From Exiguobacterium acetylicum (GTDB lineage Bacteria; Bacillota; Bacilli; Exiguobacteriales; Exiguobacteriaceae), in the NCBI RefSeq assembly GCF_022170825.1, contig NZ_CP081878.1, positions 1,452,001 through 1,516,000 of the forward strand: a stretch of 64,000 nt of DNA. The letters run 5' to 3'. How positions within the stretch are numbered: position 1 is the stretch's first letter; each line of letters opens with the position of its first letter. The translations under genes were made by a program, and so were the position numbers. Of the stretch, positions 25,935 through 34,516 are shown piece by piece. The notes beneath the pieces are model-generated. The model was given only the letters and a program-made list of their open reading frames with translations, had not been told where the DNA came from and ran no database searches.

Positions 25935-26343
25935 GTTCGATTTCGCTAACGATATCATCAAGTGTGACGTGAGAGAGCACCTTCTCAAGCGCGGATTGCG
26001 CGAGCTCAAAGATTGGTGTCACCGTCGATTGGATGTTTCGTCCAACCGGACAGTCTGGGTTTGGTGTTGCATGGACGCCGAACAGTTCCTTATCCGGAAC
26101 GACAGCGACGGCGTGGTAGACATCAAGTAGTGTGATGCGAGATAACGGACGAGCGAGTCGTGCTCCGGCAACACCCGGGCGAACCTCGATCAAGTCGGCT
26201 TTTTTCAACATCCCCATGATTTTACGAATGACGACCGGATTCGTATTGACACTACCGGCGATCAAGTCGGACGTCATCTTCTCGTCAGTCGCGATCAACG
26301 AGAGAATATGGATACCGACTGAAAAACGTGTACTGATGGCCAA
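25912..26343 (-). CDS. Rrf2-family transcriptional regulator, YwnA-like
   Basis: A 143-residue winged-helix protein with the Rrf2 start STRFSVGIHILSLIA and recognition region NTNPVVIRKIMGMLKKADLI. It has only one Cys in the C-terminal part (NPDCPVG) rather than the three needed for an Fe-S cluster, so it likely does not bind one, as in YwnA. The start is a TTG preceded by AAAGGAGGG. It is divergent from a YwnB-like reductase, as in Bacillus ywnA-ywnB. Confidence 0.85.
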   Translation of the reverse strand: MAISTRFSVGIHILSLIATDEKMTSDLIAGSVNTNPVVIRKIMGMLKKADLIEVRPGVAGARLARPLSRITLLDVYHAVAVVPDKELFGVHATPNPDCPVGRNIQSTVTPIFELAQSALEKVLSHVTLDDIVSEIEQKEASSS

Positions 26344-26431
26344 CGGATGACCCTCCTTTATAAAAACATTGTTCTCTCATTATACGTCGTATCGTTCATT
26401 TGGCAAGAAACGGGGAATAAGAGCATTGAAG

Positions 26432-26486
26432 TTGACAAAAAATCTATTTGTAACTATATTGGTTACATGTAATCAAATTAGTTACA
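26432..26486 (+). promoter_or_regulatory. Promoter of the ywnB-like gene with two 19-bp operators
   Basis: TTGACA (26432-26437) and TATATT (26455-26460) are separated by 17 bases. A palindrome TGTAACTATATTGGTTACA (26449-26467) encloses the -10 box. A second palindrome, TGTAATCAAATTAGTTACA (26468-26486), directly abuts it. Binding there would block RNA polymerase. The adjacent Rrf2 protein is one candidate repressor; an HxlR-type repressor elsewhere is another. Confidence 0.75.
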
Positions 26487-26506
26487 TATCAAAAGGAGGA
26501 ATCATC

Positions 26507-27142
26507 ATGAACATCGGAATCATTGGAGCTACAGGGAAAGCGGGTCAACTGATCTTACAAGAAGCAATCGAACGCGGACACGACGTCACGGCGATCGTCC
26601 GTAACGCGGCAAAAGTGACGGCAGACGTCACGATTCTCGAGCGTGATGTCTTAGCGCTGACGAAAGATGATCTGAATGGATTTGACGTGATCGTCAACGC
26701 GTTCAATGCGGCACCAGGTGAGGAAACGAAACACATCGAAGTCGGTCGTCATTTGATCAACGTATTAGCAGGAAGCAAGACGCGCCTGTTTGTCGTTGGC
26801 GGTGCGGGAAGTCTGTTCGTTGATGCGGATCAGACAGTACGCGTCATGGAAACACCAGATTTCCCAGAAGCGTATTATCCGACAGCTTCGAACATGGGGA
26901 AAAACTTGATCGAACTGCAAGGGCAGCAAGATGTAACATGGACGTATCTCAGTCCGGCTGGATTCTTTGACCCAAGCGGTCAACGAACAGGAGCGTATAC
27001 AGTCGGTGGCGAGCAGATGATTCTAAACGCAAAAGGCGAGAGTTACATCAGTTACGCGGATTACGCGATTGCTGTAGTGGATGAGCTTGAAAACGGGAAA
27101 CACTTCAACGAACGGTTCTCGGTCGTTGGCGAACAAGGATGA
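26507..27142 (+). CDS. NAD(P)H-binding reductase, YwnB-like
   Basis: A 211-residue Rossmann protein. The nucleotide-binding motif is IGIIGATGKAGQ near residues 3-14, VGGAGSLFVD lies near 100-110, and the overall layout matches YwnB and related NmrA-like NAD(P)-binding proteins. AAAAGGAGG precedes the ATG at 26507. It sits behind a strong promoter and two operators, suggesting inducible expression, perhaps by electrophiles or quinones. Substrate unknown. Confidence 0.85.
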   Translation: MNIGIIGATGKAGQLILQEAIERGHDVTAIVRNAAKVTADVTILERDVLALTKDDLNGFDVIVNAFNAAPGEETKHIEVGRHLINVLAGSKTRLFVVGGAGSLFVDADQTVRVMETPDFPEAYYPTASNMGKNLIELQGQQDVTWTYLSPAGFFDPSGQRTGAYTVGGEQMILNAKGESYISYADYAIAVVDELENGKHFNERFSVVGEQG

Positions 27143-27149
27143 TGGTGAC

Positions 27150-27177
27150 AGACCGACTTACGTAGTCGGTCTTTTTT
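27150..27177 (+). terminator. Rho-independent terminator
   Basis: AGACCGACT (27150-27158) pairs with AGTCGGTCT (27164-27172), followed by TTTTTT. It ends the ywnB-like transcript. Confidence 0.9.
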
Positions 27178-27270
27178 GATGGACGGAGTACGAGATACAG
27201 CGGAGGACGGATGGCGCAGTAATGGTGTTCAACTAAAATGAAGGTAGAAACAATTAAAGGAGCTCAAACC

Positions 27271-27453
27271 ATGATGCGACGATGCTTTAGTATCATCAGT
27301 CTGTTAGCGGTCTTGATCGTCTGTACGACGTCTACGCAACCATCCCGATTCGAGCGTTCAGAACCGGTCGCAACGATTGAGGATCATTATGCAGGACAGA
27401 TCAATTGGCCGAGTGAAACCGATCCGTTGCTGGATCTTCACACTACACCATGA
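27271..27453 (+). CDS. 60-residue secreted or membrane-tethered peptide
   Basis: MMRRCFSIISLLAVLIVCTTS is a signal-like hydrophobic start with a Cys at its end, followed by an unstructured hydrophilic tail of about 40 residues. The sequence before the Cys (LIVC) is a poor lipobox, so lipidation is uncertain. AAAGGAG precedes the ATG at 27271; the terminator follows. No family recognised. Confidence 0.5.
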   Translation: MMRRCFSIISLLAVLIVCTTSTQPSRFERSEPVATIEDHYAGQINWPSETDPLLDLHTTP

Positions 27454-27470
27454 TGTACATATTCCGACTT

Positions 27471-27503
27471 AAAAGCCCGTCTCCTTGAAGGAGACGGGCT
27501 TTT
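27471..27503. terminator. Bidirectional Rho-independent terminator
   Basis: AAAAGCCCGTCTCCT (27471-27485) pairs with its full complement (27489-27503) around a three-base loop. It serves the 60-residue gene and the convergent membrane gene. Confidence 0.92.
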
Positions 27504-27510
27504 AGTGACG

Positions 27511-27792
27511 TTAAATGACCGTCATTGCACTTAAGAAGACGAAGAGGAACGTGATGCCGCTCGTCAAAATCAAAAAGGGGAGGACGATCAGTAATTCAAG
27601 GTGCGGACGAACGCCGTGGTAGAACATAAAGAACAGGGTCAAACAGGCGGTAGTGATCGTCAACGCAAGTGAGGCAATCAATTGATGAAGGGGTTCGACG
27701 AACGGAATGAGAGACGATCCAGTGATCGTATCGAAGGCGAAGCCGAAGGACAATAAAATCAGTAAGTACAGAAGCGATTTTTGACGAAACAT
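27511..27792 (-). CDS. Small membrane protein, function unknown
   Basis: A 93-residue protein with three helices (about 5-23, 35-58 and 67-90). The start at 27792 is chosen because AAAGGAG lies nine bases upstream. It is followed by a strong terminator. It has no clear relation to the next membrane genes. Confidence 0.6.
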   Translation of the reverse strand: MFRQKSLLYLLILLSFGFAFDTITGSSLIPFVEPLHQLIASLALTITTACLTLFFMFYHGVRPHLELLIVLPFLILTSGITFLFVFLSAMTVI

Positions 27793-27890
27793 GCGGCATG
27801 TCTCCTTTAATGAGCGATACATTCAGTATAGAGCCTAGATCGTCTTTCATACCTAACAAAAATGTAAGAATGTGGCTGATTTCAAACAGA

Positions 27891-28277
27891 CTAGTCTTCT
27901 TTATATAATAACGTCAAGCGCGTCATTAAAAAGTAGAAGAAAGCGGCACTACTCGCAATCGCCTGAAAAAGAAGCGGTTGAAACAGACCATCGAACACGA
28001 TCAATAGGATCCCACCAAGTAATAAGGCGATGCCTTGATTCAGGAACAGGTGCGATGACCACGATAATGGACGGGAGCGGAATCCGAAGTGGCGAACCGC
28101 GTCCGTCAAGATGCCACCGACCGTGATGATAATCGCAAACGACAGCAACGTCTCAAAGATACCTTGATAATACCCGACGTCCGTGTCTGGCATGAGTCGT
28201 GGCGAGTACGGGAGATGTTGATAGAGCATCAGAAAAATCCAATTAGTCATCAGAAGGCGAAATGACAGACGGATCAT
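27891..28277 (-). CDS. Membrane protein with a module repeated in its upstream neighbour
   Basis: A 128-residue four-helix protein. Its core (IIITVGGILTDAV, then SRPLSWSSHLFLNQGIALLLGG, ending YFLMTRLTLLYK) closely parallels the C-terminal half of the upstream 267-residue protein (FVSGIVIADVV, then SLPWTTHLLVHQGTVFVFAG, ending YVMVTRLFIVMK). GGAGGAG precedes the ATG, and the gene overlaps the upstream gene by about 35 bases. They probably act together. Function unknown. Confidence 0.65.
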   Translation of the reverse strand: MIRLSFRLLMTNWIFLMLYQHLPYSPRLMPDTDVGYYQGIFETLLSFAIIITVGGILTDAVRHFGFRSRPLSWSSHLFLNQGIALLLGGILLIVFDGLFQPLLFQAIASSAAFFYFLMTRLTLLYKED

Positions 28278-29046
28278 GGTGCTCCTCCTTTCCGGTTTTC
28301 ATGACGATGAATAGACGGGTCACCATCACGTATAAGAAAGCAGCGACTGCGTTTCCGATAAACAATTGCGCAGGGAGTGGGATGAACAAAAGGGACGTGC
28401 CGGCGAACACGAAGACGGTCCCTTGATGAACGAGGAGATGTGTCGTCCAAGGCAGCGAACGCTTCGCGAAGCGGATAGATAAGACAACGTCAGCAATCAC
28501 GATACCGCTGACGAATACAAGCGCAACAGCGTCCAAATGCTCATTGACCAGTTGCACTGTGTGGGATAGAAATGGCACCATCATCGTCATCGATCCAAAC
28601 AAGTGAAGAAACAAAAAGAAGCTGAGGACAATCCGACCGAGCCATCCGAACAGATGCGTTAGGAACGATGGATACTTCCGCGCCGACTCCGATACGATGA
28701 GATAAATCAAGGCTACACCAGCACAGAACAAGACAAGATAGAACGAAAATGGATTAGGTTGCATAAGCAGGTAGAGGACGCTACTAGCAAATAAAGCACC
28801 GACTTGATTGAGAATGACTCGTTGTACGAATGAGACATTTGAACGGAACAGGACGCGTGGAAGACCATCCGTTAGAAAGGCACCGATCAGAATGACAGGA
28901 CCGCCAAACAGCAGACCAATCATGAAGAAGTCGATGAACGAAGTACCGTATTTCACCGGATCCCCCATCTCAAGTCCGGCAATGAGTGAATAGAAGAAAG
29001 CAAACAAGATCGTGGTAATGAAACTGTTCTTTACGATAGACATCAT
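28243..29046 (-). CDS. Membrane protein with internally duplicated module
   Basis: A 267-residue protein with about eight helices in two halves. Each half contains the same pattern: a GxVIxxxxLTD-like helix, a PW/SF-rich loop, a LNQ or HQG segment and a closing helix ending in a charged residue. The downstream 128-residue gene holds a third copy. AAAGGA precedes the ATG. No known family is recognised. Confidence 0.65.
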   Translation of the reverse strand: MMSIVKNSFITTILFAFFYSLIAGLEMGDPVKYGTSFIDFFMIGLLFGGPVILIGAFLTDGLPRVLFRSNVSFVQRVILNQVGALFASSVLYLLMQPNPFSFYLVLFCAGVALIYLIVSESARKYPSFLTHLFGWLGRIVLSFFLFLHLFGSMTMMVPFLSHTVQLVNEHLDAVALVFVSGIVIADVVLSIRFAKRSLPWTTHLLVHQGTVFVFAGTSLLFIPLPAQLFIGNAVAAFLYVMVTRLFIVMKTGKEEHHDPSVISPSDD

Positions 29047-29071
29047 GAAACAAGTCCTTTCCGGCTGACGA

Positions 29072-29614
29072 TCAGAATAATTTGTACCAATACAGCGTTA
29101 GATTAATCTGTGGGTTGGCATGTTGTTTTAAGCTATCGGCACCACCAAGTACGAAGCCTTCTCGCACGTAAAAGCGGCAAGCAATCAAATTATCGTCCTG
29201 TGCTTCGAGTGACAGACCGATCAACTCGTGCTGCTGTGCCCAGTTCGTCGCAGCGGCGAGCAGTTGGTGCCCGACGCCATGTTTACGAAACGCTTGTTTG
29301 ACAGCGATGTTCTCGATATAGGCAAAACGATTCCAGTCACGAACGAGACGAATCTGTCCAATGCAAGAAGCACCGGAAAAGGCGAGCAGAACAATTCGGT
29401 TCTCGTTTTCGATATACGTCGCCCAGTCGAGTCGATCGTTCGGAAAACGGGTTTTAGTAGCTGTTTCATAAAGTTCTTCCGTGTACGACCACGTGGTACC
29501 GGAGAACTGCGGAACGATGCGTCCGATGATCGGGAACGCATCGTTGGCATCGTTGACAAGCGGAATGCTCTCGGACGAGAGTTGTTGAATCGTTAGTCGT
29601 TCGTTCTCGTTCAC
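29072..29614 (-). CDS. Streptothricin acetyltransferase-like GNAT protein (SatA-like)
   Basis: A 180-residue GNAT protein. The segments IGRIVPQFSGTTWSYTEE, CIGQIRLVRDWNRFAYIENIAVKQAFRKHGVGHQLL (acetyl-CoA motif RKHGVG) and LEAQDDNLIACRFYVREGF match Bacillus SatA/YyaR, which acetylates streptothricin. A GTG start at 29614 is favoured, with GGAGGAG upstream; an in-frame ATG at 29710 lacks a site. A chromosomal intrinsic-resistance role is likely but unproven. Confidence 0.82.
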   Translation of the reverse strand: MNENERLTIQQLSSESIPLVNDANDAFPIIGRIVPQFSGTTWSYTEELYETATKTRFPNDRLDWATYIENENRIVLLAFSGASCIGQIRLVRDWNRFAYIENIAVKQAFRKHGVGHQLLAAATNWAQQHELIGLSLEAQDDNLIACRFYVREGFVLGGADSLKQHANPQINLTLYWYKLF

Positions 29615-29829
29615 TGTGTTTCTCCTCCTGTTCTTTTGATATACGTTAGTCAATTCATCATCTCCTAAAAAATGAGAACTGTCACGAGGAGAGATGAAAG
29701 AACAGGTCAATTTTCACTCGAAATAGGTTATAATTTTTCTGAAAAAGGAAATGAATCAACAGAAACGAATACATAGTTTCAGTAGCGGGTGAAATAGTAC
29801 AACGAGACAGCAGTAGAGGACGTGACAAC

Positions 29830-30459
29830 ATGAACATGGATACGGTCAACCAGTATCTCGATGCCTATGGATATGGCGTTATTTTCATTTTTTTATTTTT
29901 TGGCATCGTCGGGATTCCGGCACCGGAAGAATCACTACTCGTCTTGATCGGTATCTTAAGTGGACAGAACGAAGAGCGATTGATCTATTCGATCTTGACA
30001 GCGTACGCGGGAACATTCGTTGGGATGTTAACGGCATATGGCGCAGGACGTTTCTTTGGACCGACCGTTTTACGGTACGGTCGTTTCATCGGATTGACGA
30101 AGGAACGCTGGGAACGGGTGTCAAATGGCTACATGGGGCGGATTAATCGGACGATCATCGCCGGTCTCTATATTCCAGGGGTGCGACAGATCAATCCGTA
30201 TTTTGCGGGGATGAAACGGATTCCGTTTGGTCGATACTTCTGGGTATCGGCACTTGGATCTGCTCTGTGGGTTGTTCCTTTCGTCTTACTCGGTCACTTT
30301 GCCGGCAAGACGTTTCATATCAAGCCGGAAGTCGTGCCTTATTTCGGATTTGCCTTACTTGTGCTCTTCCTCTTAGGTGTGCTCGTGAAATGGCTCAAAC
30401 GTAAACGACTCGAAAAACGCGTCGTTTCAGGAAAAAACCAAGCGGGAAAAGAAAACTAA
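29830..30459 (+). CDS. DedA-family membrane protein
   Basis: A 209-residue protein. The N-terminal GIPAPEESLLVLIG and the conserved region AGLYIPGVRQINPYFAGMKRIPFGRY are the DedA (SNARE-associated) hallmarks. Members flip undecaprenyl phosphate or phospholipids and support envelope homeostasis. The tail is basic. It precedes a lipid glycosyltransferase and a polysaccharide deacetylase on the same strand, a sensible cell-envelope cluster. Which lipid is moved is not known. Confidence 0.88.
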   Translation: MNMDTVNQYLDAYGYGVIFIFLFFGIVGIPAPEESLLVLIGILSGQNEERLIYSILTAYAGTFVGMLTAYGAGRFFGPTVLRYGRFIGLTKERWERVSNGYMGRINRTIIAGLYIPGVRQINPYFAGMKRIPFGRYFWVSALGSALWVVPFVLLGHFAGKTFHIKPEVVPYFGFALLVLFLLGVLVKWLKRKRLEKRVVSGKNQAGKEN

Positions 30460-30512
30460 GCGATACTTCTTTTTGAAGAATCACCGGGATAGTTTGAAGG
30501 AGTGGACAGACG

Positions 30513-31640
30513 ATGCAAAAAATAGTGATCTTTCCTTTTTTAAGGATGCGATCCGGTCATCACCTTGTCGCTGAAGCAATCGCAGAACGATTGCAGGGAC
30601 CTGGCGTTGAAGTCAAGGAAGTGGAGTTACTCAGTACGATCAGTCCGTTCGCGGAATGGGTGACGTCGAAGTTTTATCTGAACTGGATTCGCCATTTCTC
30701 AAATGGCTATAGTCGTTTTTATCATCGCCATATCGCGGGACGCTCTAGCAACGAAAAATCGACAGGATGGACGTCGCATTATTTCCAACAACAAATGTTA
30801 CGGATCATTCGGGCGGAGCAGCCGGATGTCATCATCTGTACGCATGCGTTTCCGTCCTATCTGTTGAATCAATTGAAGGAACGAAACTTGTGTGACGTAC
30901 CGGTCATCAATGCGTATACGGACCTGTTCGTCAGTCGGGTCTGGGGAAAGAGGCATATCGAGTATCATTTATTACCAAATCGCGAGGCAAAACAAGAGTT
31001 GCTGAAACAACACGCTGTGCCAGAAGAGCGCTTGTTCGTGACGGGAATTGCCGTACATCCGGCGATCCGTGGTGGATCAATCTTCCGGTCGCCCCAGTCC
31101 CGTAAACAAATTCTCGTCGCCGGCGGAAACGGTGGGCTTGGACAACTGGAGACGTTACTGACGCAAATCGAGCACTGTACGGAAGCCGACTTTTACGTCT
31201 TGTGTGGTAATAATCGCTCATTGTACAAACGATTGTCGTCACAGCAACATGCGCACATCCATCCACTCGCCTATATCGATTCACGCGATGAGATGAATCA
31301 GCTGTATGAACGGATGGATGCGATCGTCACGAAGCCTGGTGGCGTGACGGTCAGTGAAGCATTCGAAAAACGGGTGCCGCTTTTCATGCAACACGTCCTA
31401 CCAGGGCAAGAAGAGATAAACCGTACCTATTTACTAGAGAAAGGACTTGCGTTTTCGTTCGATCAAACGGATACACTGGCTGACGTCATTCGTCGAACGC
31501 TTGAGAACCCGAGCGTCATGCACCAATGGCAACAAGCGATCTCTCAGTATCAAAGTGAGCAAGTCATTGCCGATCGACGATTTTTTGAGGAACGGATTGC
31601 AGGCTGTCTGAAAGATAGCCGACGTCAAGTAAACGGATAA
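30513..31640 (+). CDS. Glycolipid glycosyltransferase (MGDG synthase/MurG-like)
   Basis: A 375-residue GT-B enzyme. The N-terminal MGDG-synthase domain opens IVIFPFLRMRSGHHLVAEAIAERL and contains IICTHAFPSYLLNQL. The C-terminal GT28 domain carries GGNGGLGQLETLL and the sugar-nucleotide motif VTKPGGVTVSEAFEKRVP. It should transfer a hexose to a diacylglycerol-like lipid at the inner face of the membrane. AAGGAG precedes the ATG. It lies nine bases before the deacetylase gene. Confidence 0.85.
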   Translation: MQKIVIFPFLRMRSGHHLVAEAIAERLQGPGVEVKEVELLSTISPFAEWVTSKFYLNWIRHFSNGYSRFYHRHIAGRSSNEKSTGWTSHYFQQQMLRIIRAEQPDVIICTHAFPSYLLNQLKERNLCDVPVINAYTDLFVSRVWGKRHIEYHLLPNREAKQELLKQHAVPEERLFVTGIAVHPAIRGGSIFRSPQSRKQILVAGGNGGLGQLETLLTQIEHCTEADFYVLCGNNRSLYKRLSSQQHAHIHPLAYIDSRDEMNQLYERMDAIVTKPGGVTVSEAFEKRVPLFMQHVLPGQEEINRTYLLEKGLAFSFDQTDTLADVIRRTLENPSVMHQWQQAISQYQSEQVIADRRFFEERIAGCLKDSRRQVNG

Positions 31641-31649
31641 AGGAGAATC

Positions 31650-32342
31650 ATGCAGATGCGGTCACGTCTTGTCACAGCGGGAGTTCTCGCTACGCTTGCC
31701 TATACGGTCGTCCCGTATATGGCGTCGCGCGTCTTCGGATGGCGCGTCACGAAGTCACTCGATTCACGATACGTCGCGTTGACGTTCGATGATGGTCCAG
31801 ATCCTGTCTATACGGCAGAATTACTAGACCTCTTACAACAAGAAGGGATTCAAGCGACGTTTTTCGTCGTTGGTCATAAAGCGGAGGCACATCCGGATAT
31901 CATTCGCCGGATCCATGAGGAAGGGCATCAACTTGGGATTCACAACTATGTCCATCGTCCAAACTGGTCGATGCGACCGTCGACCGTCCGAGAAGGAATC
32001 AAGCGGACGTCAGCAATCATTGAACGGATCACCGGCGAACGGCCGACGGTCTACCGTCCACCGTGGGGCGCACTGAATGCAGGCGACGTCCTCTGTCCTC
32101 CATCCTATAAGATGATTCTTTGGTCGAAGATGGCGGAGGACTGGAAGTTAGAGGGGGGATCAGCGAAAATCAAACGATTGCTATCGGATGTAGCTGAAGG
32201 GGATATCATCTTGTTACACGATAACGGGGATACGTTTGGCGCAGACCCTCAAGCACCCGTCCAGACGATTGCGGCGCTGAAAGAACTGTTACCGGAGTGG
32301 AAAGCACGCGGCTTACAGTTCCGTCGAATTGATCAAACGTAA
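31650..32342 (+). CDS. Polysaccharide deacetylase (NodB domain, CE4)
   Basis: A 230-residue protein with an N-terminal hydrophobic anchor (LVTAGVLATLAYTVVPYM), then a NodB domain. Motif 1 is TFDDGPDP, metal-binding motif 2 is HNYVHR (H-x4-H), and motif 3 is RPPWG. CE4 enzymes remove N-acetyl groups from peptidoglycan or chitin oligomers. The metal ligands look intact. It ends a three-gene envelope group and is followed by a perfect terminator. Confidence 0.9.
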   Translation: MQMRSRLVTAGVLATLAYTVVPYMASRVFGWRVTKSLDSRYVALTFDDGPDPVYTAELLDLLQQEGIQATFFVVGHKAEAHPDIIRRIHEEGHQLGIHNYVHRPNWSMRPSTVREGIKRTSAIIERITGERPTVYRPPWGALNAGDVLCPPSYKMILWSKMAEDWKLEGGSAKIKRLLSDVAEGDIILLHDNGDTFGADPQAPVQTIAALKELLPEWKARGLQFRRIDQT

Positions 32343-32382
32343 AGATAGGACCTACCATGAATCCGGTAGGTCCTATCTTTTT
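32341..32382 (+). terminator. Rho-independent terminator
   Basis: AAAGATAGGACCTACC (32341-32356) pairs with its full complement (32365-32380), followed by Ts. It ends the dedA-deacetylase group and separates it from a convergent small gene. Confidence 0.9.
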
Positions 32383-32390
32383 GAGGACGG

Positions 32391-32633
32391 TCACGCTTCA
32401 CGTGAGATATCGTCTTCTTGGCTATGATGGAGAATCAAGCGACGCACGACGAACGAGCGTAAGAATAGGATGAAGGTGATGATCGGAAGCAGTAACCACC
32501 AAGATGGTGTCAAAAATAAGTCATCGAACGTCGTGATCATGACGAAATGACGACCGACATACAACCACATGAAAAAGGAACTGACGAATAGAATTGCTTC
32601 CGACGTCGTCATGAACTCAAACTCGGATTTCAT
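32391..32633 (-). CDS. 80-residue membrane protein
   Basis: Two helices (about residues 10-30 and 42-62) and an acidic tail (HHSQEDDISREA). AAGGAG precedes the ATG at a normal distance. Unknown function. Confidence 0.6.
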   Translation of the reverse strand: MKSEFEFMTTSEAILFVSSFFMWLYVGRHFVMITTFDDLFLTPSWWLLLPIITFILFLRSFVVRRLILHHSQEDDISREA

Positions 32634-32715
32634 TGCTTCACTCCTTAGGGAGGGTATGGAATTTTTTGCGGTATACCTTACTAAACAATCAGAGATCTCT
32701 AAGTCTAGCTACTTT

Positions 32716-33825
32716 TTACGAACGGACCGGTTCACGGTCATGTGTCGTTATCGCTGCCTCGGCATTATCTTCATACAGAATGACTCGGTTTCGACCTTGC
32801 TCTTTTGCAGCATATAACGCTTCATCTGCAAGAATATTCATCCGCTGGATAGCAATATGTTTCCCGTGGGCGATGCCAACGGACGCTGTGATTGAAATCG
32901 CTGGGAACCCGTCGAGCTGAAAGCGTGTGTTCGCAATCCGTTCCCGGATCCGGTTCGCGACCTTCGTCACTTTAGACGGTGTCAAATCATAGACGAGGAC
33001 CATGAACTCTTCACCACCGATCCGAGCTGTGATATCGTGCGGACGCGTCTCTTCTTGTAGAATCCGTGCGAACTGTTGTAAGACGAGATCACCGTTCGCA
33101 TGCCCGTATGTATCGTTGACATGCTTGAAGTGATCGATATCGAGTGCGAGCACATTATAGAAACGTCCTTCTGTCTCTAACATCGCGGTCCGCTCATCCC
33201 AGACGCGACGATTGTAGAGCCCGGTCAAGTGATCGAGTTCCGCCGATTGTTTATAGCGCTGGACCTGCTGATTGAGCATTTGGAAATCTAATGTCAACAG
33301 GCTGGATAAGACCCCAACGGCAAGACCAATCGACCACGTGGAGGCGAGCAAGCGAAGTGCTGCGTCACTAAAACCAAGATTAATTGAAACGGCAATCGTG
33401 ATCATGAACAGCGCCCAGACATTCATGACGATGTTTTGAAGAAACAGCCGATGGACCAACCGCTTATGGATGAAGTACATACCAGTGCTGATACCGAGGA
33501 CCGCAACAAAAGCGACGACGGCTTGTGGCGTCCAACCGAAATAAAAGCGGGAGCAACCGATGATCAATGTCGCGATGACGAGTGGGGAACGAACACCATA
33601 AAAAGCGAGCAAGACGAGCGGGAGATGACGCAAATCCATTCGCAACGATTCGTTGACGGCAATGCCTTTAAACATCAAGAGCACTCCGAGCAGTCCTGTT
33701 GCGAGACCGACGATGAGTGATTTTAAGCTGCTTGAGGCGAGACGTTGACTATAGATGATTTTAGCGATCAAATAAAAGCCGGTGAAGGCGATACAAGCAT
33801 TCAATAACAACTCGGCAATGAACAT
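32716..33825 (-). CDS. Membrane diguanylate cyclase (5TM-5TMR_LYT sensor plus GGDEF), I-site intact
   Basis: A 369-residue protein. Six or so N-terminal helices contain the LYT-type segments LVGLATGLLGVLLMF, LRHLPLVLLAFYGVRSPL and TGMYFIHKRL of the 5TM-5TMR_LYT family. The GGDEF domain has LDIDHFKHVNDTYGH and active site RIGGEEF. RPHD at the right distance before it matches the RxxD inhibitory site, so it should be feedback-inhibited. The start at 33825 follows AAGGATG; the upstream in-frame ATG at 33879 has no site. Confidence 0.9.
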   Translation of the reverse strand: MFIAELLLNACIAFTGFYLIAKIIYSQRLASSSLKSLIVGLATGLLGVLLMFKGIAVNESLRMDLRHLPLVLLAFYGVRSPLVIATLIIGCSRFYFGWTPQAVVAFVAVLGISTGMYFIHKRLVHRLFLQNIVMNVWALFMITIAVSINLGFSDAALRLLASTWSIGLAVGVLSSLLTLDFQMLNQQVQRYKQSAELDHLTGLYNRRVWDERTAMLETEGRFYNVLALDIDHFKHVNDTYGHANGDLVLQQFARILQEETRPHDITARIGGEEFMVLVYDLTPSKVTKVANRIRERIANTRFQLDGFPAISITASVGIAHGKHIAIQRMNILADEALYAAKEQGRNRVILYEDNAEAAITTHDREPVRS

Positions 33826-33976
33826 CGGTTCCACATCCTTGAGTGTGATAGTGATACTTTCACGATAGCAGTTTGGCAAGGGATGTCAACGCAGGAGTCT
33901 CAAAATTTTAAAGATTCAGGTAAAGACTTGCTCCTATGAAATGATTTGGTAAAATAAGAGAGCTCTAACGGGAGGG

Positions 33977-34516
33977 ATGAAGTTGAAATCAAAGCGTCTA
34001 ACGATTCAAGCGAAAAAATATGACGGACGTCCGCATTACTCTTGGGAGGGAATAGTCCTCAAGCAGACGGAGACGTACCTTGTTGTTGCAAATGTGCCAG
34101 GACGGACGTTACATCATCATCGACGGGAAGCAATCTATACGTACGATAACTACAGTCTTGAGTTTTATCCGCTTGACGCCGATTTTACGGTCGGACTGGA
34201 TGTGGAGCTTACTGGCGAGACAACGTACTACTGTAACATTTGTCTCCCACCGGTCCTTCAAGGTGGTGTCTTGTCGTTCATCGATCTTGACCTTGATCTC
34301 GTCTATCGAGACGGCGTATGGATGGTCGTCGATGAAGACGAATTTTTAGAGAATCAGCAGTTGTATCACTACCCAGTCGAACTGGTTGAACGAACCCGTA
34401 CGTCGTTGCTTGACTTACAACAACGCATCGCGGAGCAACAGTTTCCGTTTGACGGCTTTTTGGATCCATTCATCCCGACCGTCCTGCAGATGAAGAGAAG
34501 GGGGAATGACACATGA
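33977..34516 (+). CDS. DUF402 protein (nucleoside tri/diphosphatase-like)
   Basis: A 179-residue protein with the DUF402 core: YTYDNYSLEFYPL, TTYYCNICLPPV, then LSFIDLDLDLVYRDGVWMVVDEDEF with its acidic metal-binding cluster. Family members hydrolyse NTP/NDP or act on RNA. The annotated ATG is immediately after GGGAGGG, so the true start may be the TTG two codons on (33983), which has proper spacing. It overlaps the Nudix gene by four bases. Confidence 0.8.
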   Translation: MKLKSKRLTIQAKKYDGRPHYSWEGIVLKQTETYLVVANVPGRTLHHHRREAIYTYDNYSLEFYPLDADFTVGLDVELTGETTYYCNICLPPVLQGGVLSFIDLDLDLVYRDGVWMVVDEDEFLENQQLYHYPVELVERTRTSLLDLQQRIAEQQFPFDGFLDPFIPTVLQMKRRGNDT

